A DNA stretch of 51,931 bases from the NCBI GenBank assembly GCA_013426805.1, contig JACDZG010000048.1, forward strand, positions 1 through 51,931, written 5' to 3'. This DNA is from Chromatiaceae bacterium. GTDB taxonomy: Bacteria; Pseudomonadota; Gammaproteobacteria; Chromatiales; Chromatiaceae. The notes beneath the pieces are model-generated. The model did not search any database, was not told the DNA's origin, and saw nothing but the letters and a program-made list of their open reading frames with translations. The position numbers and the translations under genes were made by a program. Positions 45,106 through 51,931 of the stretch are shown here, piece by piece (the stretch's first letter is position 1; each line of letters begins with the position of its first letter).

Positions 45106-47943
45106 TCAGGTCTCCTGCTTCTTCAACAGCATGATCGACAGGCCCAAGATCACCGGTACCGCCAGCAGCAGCGGCCAGAACGAGGCTTCCAGACCGACGA
45201 AATCCAGCCCCTTATTGAATACACCGCGGCTGATCGTGAGAAAATGCGAGGCTGGATAGATGCGACCAATGACGGCACCCACACCTTCGAGTGAGGACAC
45301 CGGGTTCAACATGCCCGCGAACTGGATCGCCGGGATCATGGTCCCGATGATCGCCACGAACATCGCCGCGATCTGGCTGCGAGTGAAGGTGGAGGCAAAG
45401 AGCCCGAAGCCGGTCGAGAAGATGACGAAGAGCAGCGCCCCGGCGCTCAGTGCCAACAGGCTGCCCTTGATCGGCACACCGAACACGGTGACGGCGAGCA
45501 GCGTCAGCAGGGCGAAGTTGAGCATCGCCAGCACGATGTAGGGCAATTGCTTGCCGAGCAGGAACTCGCTGCGCGTGACCGGGGTGACGTAAAGATTGAT
45601 GATCGAGCCCAGTTCCTTTTCACGCACGACCGACAGCGCGGTGAGCATCGCCGGAATCATCAGCAAGAGCATCGGGATAACCGCCGGCACCATCGCCGGC
45701 AGGCTTCTGACGTCGGGGTTGTAGCGAAAGCGGATCGCGATGGTGGCGGGTGCGGCGGCGGCGTCCTGGCCGAGCCGGTGCACGGCCTGCTCGAGCAGCC
45801 AACCCTGGTGCATGCCCTGCACATAGCCCCGCACCGTCTCGGCACGCACCGGCATGGCGCCGTCCACCCAGGCGCCGATTTGCACCTGATGCCCGCGCGT
45901 GAGGTCGCGCGCAAAGCCGGATGGGATCTCGATGGCCAGGGCGAGTTCGCCGCCCCGCATTCGCTGGTCCAGATCCGCATAATCGGTGAGCGGCGCACGT
46001 TCGATGAAATAGCGCGAGCCCGACAGATTCAGGGCGTAGTTGCGGCTCAACCCGGTCTGGTCGCGATCCAATACCGCGTAGCTCAGGTTCTCCACGTCCA
46101 GACTGATCCCGTAGCCGAAGACGAACATCAGGATGGCGGTTCCCAACAGCGCCATGGTGGCGCGCACCGGGTCGCGTTGCAGTTCCAGCGTTTCGCGTCT
46201 GGTGTAGCTCCAGGCCCGGGCCGGACTAAAGAACGCATTGGGGGCCTTCTTCAGCCGACCGTCGCTGGGCGCCGTTGGCGTCGCTGAGAGCACAGATTGA
46301 AGCGGCGCGGGGGCAGCCGGCGTGTCGCCGCGCGCGCCCGCGTCCTCCAGGAATCCGATGAAGGCGTGCTCCAACGTGGCGACGCCGCGCTGCCGCACCA
46401 GTTCAGCCGGGGCATCGGTGACGAGCACCTGCCCGGCATGCATCAGTGAGATGCGGTCGCAACGCCCGGCCTCGTTCATGAAATGCGTGGAGATGAAGAT
46501 CGTGACGCGATCATTGCGTGCCAGGTCGATCATCAATTGCCACAGGCGGTCGCGCGCGATCGGGTCGACGCCGGATGTCGGCTCATCGAGGATCAGCAGT
46601 TCAGGCTGGTGGACCATGGCCACGGCCAGCGAAAGGCGCTGACGGATGCCCAGCGGCAGGGTGTCGGGCAGCGCGTCGAGCACGTCATTCAGGCCAAAGC
46701 GCCGGACCATCTCGTCTACGCGCGCCGGGATCTCGGTCTCGGGCAGCTGGAACAGGCGTGCGTGCAGCACCAGATTCTGGCGCACCGACAGTTCCGAATA
46801 GAGCGAGAAGGCTTGCGACATGTAGCCGACGCGCCGCCGGGTCGCGAGGTCCTTGGGATCGACCGCGCGCCCGAACAAGGACGCCTGACCTTCGCTGGCC
46901 GGCAGCAGACCGGTCAGCATCTTCATGGTGGTGGACTTACCGCAGCCGTTCGAGCCGATGAACCCGAAAATCTCACCGCGGCGGATGGACAGATTCACAT
47001 GATCGACGGCGGTGAAGTCGCCGAAGCGCATGGTCAGGTCCGTTGCTTCGATGGCGATCTCGGCTCCGGTCGCCGCGTCGGCGGTGACCAGCGGCGGGAT
47101 CGTCACCGGCCGGTAGCCGCGCCGCCGCGCCTCCGGCAGCAAGGCGATGAACGCGGCATCCAGTGAGTCGGTTGCCGTGCGCGCGAGCAATTCGGCGGGT
47201 GTGCCGGTGGCCAGGACCCGGCCGGCGTCCATGGCCACCAGCCAGTCGAAGCGCTGAGCCTCGTCCATGTAAGCCGTGGCGACAATGACGCTCATGCCGG
47301 GGCGCTCAGTGCGGATGCCGGCGATCAGATCCCAGAACTGGGCGCGGGCCAGGGGGTCGACACCGGTGGTCGGCTCGTCCAGAATCAACAAGTCCGGGTC
47401 GTGGATCAGGGCACAGCACAGGCCCAGCTTCTGTTTCATGCCGCCGGACAGCTTGCCGGCCGGGCGCGTCAGAAAGGCGGTCAGCCCGGTGCTCGCCGTC
47501 AGTGCATCGATCCGGCGGCGGCGTTCCAGCGCCGGATGGCCGAACAGTCGGCCGAAGAATTGGAGGTTCTCCTCGACCGACAAGGTGGGATAGAGGTTCT
47601 TGCCCAGACCCTGGGGCATGTAGGCGATATGCGGGCAAACCCGTGCCCGATGGCGGCTGCTGCGCATGTCGCCGCCCAGCGCCCGCACCCGGCCTTGCTG
47701 CACGGCGCGCGCGCCGGCCAGCAGCGCCAGCAGGCTTGACTTTCCCACGCCGTCCGGACCGAGCAGCCCGACCATCCGCGCGGCCGGAAGCTCCAAGGTA
47801 ATGTCGTCCAGCGCCGCGATCTTCCCGTAGTGCAGACTGACCCCGGCCAGATCGACAACGGGCGCCGGAGCGTCCGGTCCCGCTGAACCGTCGGTCGGGC
47901 GCGCAACACCCCCGCGGTCTGGAGACACCGCGCGCCCGATCAT
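45106..47943 (-). CDS. Fused double ABC ATPase plus ABC-2 permease (RbbA/YhiH-like)
   Basis: A 945-residue protein with two ABC domains and one membrane domain. First ABC: Walker [10 protein letters not shown] (62-70), signature [12 protein letters not shown], Walker [14 protein letters not shown]. Second ABC: Walker [11 protein letters not shown], a degenerate signature around [12 protein letters not shown], Walker [14 protein letters not shown], switch ISTHFMNEA. The C-terminal half is an ABC-2 permease with a periplasmic domain ([20 protein letters not shown]). The first ABC lacks the usual switch His, reading VATAYMDEA there, as often in this family. Its ATG overlaps the adaptor stop (ATGA). 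Confidence 0.92.
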   Translation of the reverse strand: MIGRAVSPDRGGVARPTDGSAGPDAPAPVVDLAGVSLHYGKIAALDDITLELPAARMVGLLGPDGVGKSSLLALLAGARAVQQGRVRALGGDMRSSRHRARVCPHIAYMPQGLGKNLYPTLSVEENLQFFGRLFGHPALERRRRIDALTASTGLTAFLTRPAGKLSGGMKQKLGLCCALIHDPDLLILDEPTTGVDPLARAQFWDLIAGIRTERPGMSVIVATAYMDEAQRFDWLVAMDAGRVLATGTPAELLARTATDSLDAAFIALLPEARRRGYRPVTIPPLVTADAATGAEIAIEATDLTMRFGDFTAVDHVNLSIRRGEIFGFIGSNGCGKSTTMKMLTGLLPASEGQASLFGRAVDPKDLATRRRVGYMSQAFSLYSELSVRQNLVLHARLFQLPETEIPARVDEMVRRFGLNDVLDALPDTLPLGIRQRLSLAVAMVHQPELLILDEPTSGVDPIARDRLWQLMIDLARNDRVTIFISTHFMNEAGRCDRISLMHAGQVLVTDAPAELVRQRGVATLEHAFIGFLEDAGARGDTPAAPAPLQSVLSATPTAPSDGRLKKAPNAFFSPARAWSYTRRETLELQRDPVRATMALLGTAILMFVFGYGISLDVENLSYAVLDRDQTGLSRNYALNLSGSRYFIERAPLTDYADLDQRMRGGELALAIEIPSGFARDLTRGHQVQIGAWVDGAMPVRAETVRGYVQGMHQGWLLEQAVHRLGQDAAAAPATIAIRFRYNPDVRSLPAMVPAVIPMLLLMIPAMLTALSVVREKELGSIINLYVTPVTRSEFLLGKQLPYIVLAMLNFALLTLLAVTVFGVPIKGSLLALSAGALLFVIFSTGFGLFASTFTRSQIAAMFVAIIGTMIPAIQFAGMLNPVSSLEGVGAVIGRIYPASHFLTISRGVFNKGLDFVGLEASFWPLLLAVPVILGLSIMLLKKQET

Positions 47944-49016
47944 TCCGGTAACTTGATCGCCAGGTTGGCCGGCCAGGGCACCTGTGCGTCGAGCTTGAGC
48001 CAGGCCAGGCCCGGCAAACCGGTTTTCACCAGCTTCAGGTGTTTTTGCAGCAACTCGCGGTCGATCTGCGCCTTGACCCGGAACATCAGCTTCTGCCGTT
48101 CGCTGGCCGTCTCCACCGTCTTGGGTGTGAACTGTGCGCTACTGGCGACATAGGACACCCGGGCCGGGATCACGTACTGCGGGATGGCGTCGAGCACGAG
48201 GTGGACCTCGCTGCCCAGCGCCACCCGGCCGACCACCGTCTCGGGCAGAAAGAAGGTCATATACACGTCGCTGAGATCGACCAGATTGAGCACCTTACCG
48301 CCGGCGCCCAAGACCTCGCCGGGCTGTGCCACCCGGTATTGCACGCGGCCGTCACGCGGCGACTTGAGCAGGCTGTCCTGGATATCGGCCTCGACACGGG
48401 CAATGGTCGCCTCGCTCGCCGTCACCCCGGAATCGGCGCCGACCACCTGCGCCTCGGCGGCCGTGATCGCCGCGTCGGCCGCGGCCACCTGGGCCTCGGC
48501 ACCAGTCAGTGTCGCCTGCGCGCCGTGCACCCGGGCACGGTCGTCGTCGAGAACCTGGAGCGCGGTGACGCCTTTCTTCGCCAGCGTCTCGGAGCGCGCC
48601 AGGCGCCGCTCTGCCGCATCCAGTTCGCTCTCGCGCTGCCCCACCATGGCCTCGGCGGCCGTGCTGTCGCTGCGCCGTACGGCGACCTCGGCCTGGGCAC
48701 TGGCCACCGCGGTGACGGCCTGTTGGGACTGAGCACGCGCCTCATCGCGCTGCGCATCCAGCACATCGACCTGCATTTGGGCCAGCGGCTGTCCGGTCTG
48801 CACGAAGTCGCCCTCGTTGACCATGATCTCCAGCACCCGCCCGGCGAGCTTGGTGGCGACATCGATCTCGGTCGCCTCGATACGGCCATTGCCTTGGACG
48901 AAGGCGACACCCAGGCCCGCGGGCTGCAGGGCGAACCAGGCCAGGGCCGCGATCACCACGGCAGCGCCGACACCGACGGCCAGCGCCAGTTGCTTCTTGA
49001 ACGCGGGAGTCATCAT
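47940..49016 (-). CDS. HlyD-family periplasmic adaptor (membrane fusion protein)
   Basis: A 358-residue protein. The ATG at 49016 follows AGGGTG; a longer upstream frame has no support. N-terminal membrane anchor ([20 protein letters not shown]), lipoyl half-motif [20 protein letters not shown], a long alpha-hairpin of Ala/Glu-rich coiled coil (about 85-215), then the second lipoyl half [20 protein letters not shown] and beta-barrel [20 protein letters not shown]. It bridges the ABC exporter encoded by the next two genes to an outer-membrane channel, which is not in the window. Confidence 0.93.
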   Translation of the reverse strand: MMTPAFKKQLALAVGVGAAVVIAALAWFALQPAGLGVAFVQGNGRIEATEIDVATKLAGRVLEIMVNEGDFVQTGQPLAQMQVDVLDAQRDEARAQSQQAVTAVASAQAEVAVRRSDSTAAEAMVGQRESELDAAERRLARSETLAKKGVTALQVLDDDRARVHGAQATLTGAEAQVAAADAAITAAEAQVVGADSGVTASEATIARVEADIQDSLLKSPRDGRVQYRVAQPGEVLGAGGKVLNLVDLSDVYMTFFLPETVVGRVALGSEVHLVLDAIPQYVIPARVSYVASSAQFTPKTVETASERQKLMFRVKAQIDRELLQKHLKLVKTGLPGLAWLKLDAQVPWPANLAIKLPE

Positions 49017-49178
49017 GGAAACTGCACCCTGAACCCTGGTTACTGCGATTTCAGTCCGTTCGCTGCGTCGGCCATTGCGCAACGGCCGGACGATCAATTG
49101 CCCAGCCGACGCCGCGCGGTGGTCAGGAAATCAGGCCGCACCTGCGTGGCCACACCCGCAGCGTCGGCCCTGCGCGCC

Positions 49179-49511
49179 TCAGCGCGGGGCCGTTGGATCC
49201 GCCATGGGCTGCGACATCCCGGCGGCTGCCGCGGCAGCGGCTTCAGCCTCATCGCGGGCCTGTCGATTGGCTTGAGTTGGATAGGCATGCGCCTTGGTGT
49301 CGGCGGCAGTGGCCTGGTCCACCAACATCTGCTTGTTCCGCTCCGCCGTGCCGGGCGGCTGCCCGTGCGCCGTGTCAGTCGCTCGATCCGTCCGCTCCTG
49401 GACCGCCGCCGCGGCCTTGGCTTGGTCTGGCGCAGTCTGAGCGAAGAGTGGGCCTGACAGGGCGAGCGTCAGCGCGATAACGGATGAGAGGGTGCGTTGC
49501 TTCGGTAACAT
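49179..49511 (-). CDS. Small secreted Ala-rich protein
   Basis: A 110-residue protein with GGAGAA ten bases before the ATG at 49511. Signal peptide LSSVIALTLALSGPLFA, cut before QTAPDQ. The mature part is 75-80 residues of Ala, Asp, Glu, Gln, Arg and Thr with no Cys, presumably helical (AAAAVQERTDRATDTA, ANRQARDEAEAAAAAAAGMS). It precedes the adaptor gene by 162 bases on the same strand. It may be a periplasmic accessory of the exporter; no family recognised. Confidence 0.65.
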   Translation of the reverse strand: MLPKQRTLSSVIALTLALSGPLFAQTAPDQAKAAAAVQERTDRATDTAHGQPPGTAERNKQMLVDQATAADTKAHAYPTQANRQARDEAEAAAAAAAGMSQPMADPTAPR

Positions 49512-49879
49512 GGCCTGTTTCTCCAAGATCGACGAAGGCATTGCGAGCGCCCGGTGGATGAGCGATCGACTGGCGTTACGCGGGGTTCCGGTGTTGCCGT
49601 ACCGATCGCGAGGCAATGATTGACCGCGACCACGGACACCCGAAAAATGTCGATGATTCGTCACCGACACATTCGGCAGCGCGCACCACATCCCGCTGAC
49701 TGAGAAAATCCCAGACTTGAAGCGACGTTAGCCGAACGGTGTTGAGCCGTCCGTACGGTACCGTACCTTGAGTGCCGCTAGCTGAACCAAGGCGAACGCG
49801 CGGCCTCCGGGTTGGCAAGCGCTGGTTGGAGGTCCGCAGTGCCTCATCGCTTGCCGCCGAACAGGTCGCCGGTGCAAAA

Positions 49880-50060
49880 CCGGCGGGGGCGGCATCGTCG
49901 GCGAGCTCAAACGATGCGGTTCCTTCGTCACGCGCCTTTTCCAACTGGAATAGCGCCGCCACCAGGTTGCGAACCTCGGCCGGATAGGCCGCGTCCCCCA
50001 CGATCGCAACTTCGTCGAGCAGCAGGTAGGGCCAGTGGGGCCGATAGTGTGCCAGCCCGC
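49880..50060 (-). pseudogene. Rpn/PD-(D/E)XK-type transposase-like remnant
   Basis: The minus-strand text YLLLDEVAIVGDAAYPAEVR and NLVAALFQLEKARD resembles the post-catalytic region of Rpn-family (recombination-promoting nuclease) proteins. No nuclease core or C-terminal part is present. Around it (49512-49880) I see no gene. Confidence 0.45.
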
Positions 50061-50085
50061 GCCCGGCGCCGGGTCGATCAGCGCG

Positions 50086-50181
50086 GACAGTGTCTTCATA
50101 CGTACCGTGGTCGCGGGATTGGCCGACTTGGACACTGGCCGAGAGGTCTCTCTCGCCGAGGCCAAGGCCAGATTCGGCTGC
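50086..50181 (+). pseudogene. Antitoxin-like remnant
   Basis: About 32 residues (SVFIRTVVAGLADLDTGREV then SLAEAKARFG) resemble the start of short type II antitoxins paired with plasmid-stability toxins. The C-terminus reads into unrelated sequence and no toxin gene follows. Weak family call from memory. Confidence 0.35.
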
Positions 50182-50280
50182 CCTGTGGACGGCCGTGCGC
50201 ACGATGTGCTGAACTTAACGACGCGGTACGCAGGCTTCGGCAGCGGACGCTCGCGGCCGGGCTAACGCCCTAAACCAAAC

Positions 50281-50620
50281 CTATACGCTGGCCCGCAGAT
50301 CAGCCAGCGTCCTGAGGGTCATCGGCTCCAGCGGCGAGGGATCAAAGCCAAGGCGCTCATAGAACGCCTTGGCGGAGGCGTCGAGGGCATGCACGATAAA
50401 TCCGCGAATGCCGATGCGTCCGCGGCGTTCACGACCCGCCGGCCGGCGTCCTGCATGAGGGCTCGCCCCAGACCCGCCCCCTGATGGGAACGGTCCACGA
50501 CCGTCGGTGCAGTCGTGTCCTTCCGTCAGCGGCTCCGGGGCACCGATCGTCATTTCGCCCAGAGCGGCGGGGTCTGCATAGCAGTCGCGTAATGACGTTG
50601 CCACCACGACCGCCGGCAGT
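50281..50620 (-). pseudogene. GNAT acetyltransferase (TacT-like toxin) remnant
   Basis: The C-terminal block GIRGFIVHALDASAKAFYER, LGFDPSPLEPMTL is in one frame, while DRSHQGAGLGRALMQDAG (acetyl-CoA binding motif) lies in the next frame upstream; a one-base loss near 50420 separates them. Further upstream only TSLRDCYADPAALGEMTIGA and APEPLTEGHD remain, with the middle of the domain missing. GNAT toxins of this type acetylate aminoacyl-tRNA; this copy is broken. Confidence 0.65.
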
Positions 50621-50710
50621 GAACCGCGTGCACCAGACCCAGGACGCGTCTGCGTCACCGCTCACGGGTTCGATCACACCAACTTCGGCGCGCTGCGCTC
50701 CCCGTATCGC

Positions 50711-51874
50711 TCACGCCAGCGCGGCAGCCAAATCGGCAATCAGGTCATCCACGTGCTCGACCCCAACCGAGAGCCGCAGCAGGGTATCGGTCACCCCCAG
50801 CCGCTCACGCTCCGGCGCCGACAGATTGGCGTGGGTCTGCACCGCCGGCACGGTGATCAGACTTTCCACCCCGCCAAAGCTTTCGGCGTAGGCAATCAGC
50901 GACAACCGCTCAATCAGGTACCGAACGGACTCGCGGTCTGCAAGCTCGAACGCCAGCACGGCACCGGCACCGCCGGCCGATCGCGTGAGGACGTCATGGT
51001 TGGGATCATCCGGGAGGCCTGGGTAGGCCACCCGCATCACCCCTGGCTGCCGCCGCAGCCACCGGGCCAGCACCAGCGCGTTGTGCTGTTGCCGCTCCAG
51101 CCGCAATGCCAGCGTCTTGAGCCCCCGCAGCACCAGCCAGGCATCCTGAGGACTCAGCGCCGCCCCCATGGCGTTCTGCAGGAAGCCCAGTTGCGTGGCC
51201 AGGGCCGACTCCCGCACCGAAAGGATGCCGCCGATGGTGTCATTGTGCCCCGCCAGGAACTTCGAGGCCGAGTGCACCACCACATCGGCACCCAGTTCCA
51301 GGGGCCGCAGCCAATAGGGGGTCAACATGGTGTTGTCCACCACCAGCAGCGCACCGGCGTCGCGGGTGATCGCGACGAGTGCCTTGAGGTCGGGGACTTC
51401 GAGACAGGGGTTGGAGACCGACTCAACCAGGACCGCGCGCGTTTGGGGCCGCAAGGCCGCACGATACCCCGCCGGATCGACTACCGGCACGTACGTGGTC
51501 GCAATCCCGAAGCGGCTGAAGACCTGGTCCAACAGCCGGTAGGTGCCGCCGTAACAACCTTCGGCCACCACCAGATGGTCGCCCCGACTGAACAGGCCGA
51601 GCAAGGTCGTCAGCGCCGCCAGGCCGCTGGCGAAGGCCAGGGCGGCGGCTCCGCCGTCCAGGACTGCCAACGCCTGCTCCAGCGCCTGCCGCGTCGGGTT
51701 GGTGGTGCGGCTGTAGTCGAATCCGGTGCTCTGGCCCAATCCGGGATGGGCAAAGGTGGAGGTCTGGTAAATCGGGGTGCTGATTGCCCCCGTCCGGGGG
51801 TCCGTGGTGCGCCCGGCCTGAGCCAAGCGTGTATCGATATGGGACGAATTGGCGATCGGACTCGGCGCATTCAC
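50711..51874 (-). CDS. Cystathionine gamma-synthase/beta-lyase family PLP enzyme
   Basis: A 387-residue PLP-dependent enzyme of the Cys/Met metabolism family, starting with GTG. Marks: TRLAQAGRTTDPRTGAISTP, YQTSTFAHPGLGQSTGFDYS, RTTNPTRQALEQALAVLDGG, the PLP phosphate site FASGLAAL, VVDNTMLTPYWLRPLELGAD, and PLP Lys205 in HSASKFLAGHND. The SFGGVESL and C-terminal LRLSVGVEHVDDLI segments are present. The family includes MetB, MetC and gamma-lyases; the motifs do not decide which. It is separated from the eroded toxin region by about 90 bases. Confidence 0.9.
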   Translation of the reverse strand: MNAPSPIANSSHIDTRLAQAGRTTDPRTGAISTPIYQTSTFAHPGLGQSTGFDYSRTTNPTRQALEQALAVLDGGAAALAFASGLAALTTLLGLFSRGDHLVVAEGCYGGTYRLLDQVFSRFGIATTYVPVVDPAGYRAALRPQTRAVLVESVSNPCLEVPDLKALVAITRDAGALLVVDNTMLTPYWLRPLELGADVVVHSASKFLAGHNDTIGGILSVRESALATQLGFLQNAMGAALSPQDAWLVLRGLKTLALRLERQQHNALVLARWLRRQPGVMRVAYPGLPDDPNHDVLTRSAGGAGAVLAFELADRESVRYLIERLSLIAYAESFGGVESLITVPAVQTHANLSAPERERLGVTDTLLRLSVGVEHVDDLIADLAAALA

Positions 51875-51931
51875 AAGGCCAGCCCCGCCGTATCGAATGC
51901 GCCTTCGAAAAGCACTGAACTCAGATAGCGC

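Overview
The window reads as one stretch of a GC-rich proteobacterial chromosome, most likely a gammaproteobacterium and possibly a purple-sulfur-type (Chromatiales-like) lineage. That placement is inference: it rests on the families present (OprC-like copper receptor, full Pst system, PhoX, DUF3422, DUF3141, phosphoketolase), on high GC at third codon positions, and on GC-rich intergenic hairpins. No rRNA or tRNA gene, CRISPR array or intact insertion sequence was seen.

Layout. 1-2.3 kb: frameshifted OprC-type TonB receptor (-). 2.3-3.0 kb: gene-free, with a dense run of short hairpins. 3.0-6.1 kb: coupled pair of an unknown protein and a TPR protein (+). 6.4-8.8 kb: mgtE and an outer-membrane beta-barrel protein (+). 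8.8-9.4 kb: Fic-like protein with an altered active-site motif (-). 9.4-12.4 kb: an eroded zone with small ORFs and fragments of a nitroreductase, DUF6544, M23 peptidase, pyruvate kinase and PstS. 12.5-17.6 kb: pstS-pstC-pstA-pstB-pstS operon (-) behind a clear Pho box; pstC is frameshifted at a G tract. 17.7-19.8 kb: small ORF, SMR/EamA transporter and an MGDG-synthase-like glycosyltransferase (-). 20.1-22.4 kb: phytase-like secreted protein (-) with a second Pho box. 23.0-29.2 kb: five-gene operon (-) MaoC-Pta, AckA, FabI, DUF3141 PhaC-like hydrolase and an 84-aa-class protein. 29.8-31.1 kb: DUF3422 protein (+). 31.3-34.2 kb: two adjacent P-loop ATPases (-) behind a strong inverted repeat. 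34.5-36.1 kb: deletion-scarred hybrid kinase, DksA/TraR-type zinc finger and P-loop-less PPK2. 36.1-37.9 kb: two alpha/beta hydrolases (+). 38.1-40.8 kb: PhoX phosphatase (-) divergent from a shortened PhoU-like protein (+). 41.2-49.5 kb: DUF2892 protein (+), then (-) a secreted Ala-rich protein, HlyD-type adaptor, fused double ABC ATPase/permease, ABC-2 permease and phosphoketolase. 49.7-50.7 kb: toxin-antitoxin and nuclease remnants. 50.7-51.9 kb: Cys/Met-metabolism PLP enzyme (-).

The unifying theme is phosphate: high-affinity uptake (Pst), phosphate-releasing exoenzymes (PhoX, phytase-like), a glycolipid synthase of the type used to replace phospholipids, a PhoU relative, a broken polyphosphate kinase 2 and enzymes turning over acetyl phosphate (Pta, AckA, Xfp). 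Direct 7-bp repeats at 11-bp spacing, the hallmark of PhoB sites, precede several of these units. A second theme is erosion: many genes carry internal deletions or single-base frameshifts, which could be real decay or assembly and sequencing error. The least explained intact units are the paired ATPase operon, the unknown/TPR pair, and the Pta-AckA-FabI-DUF3141 operon.
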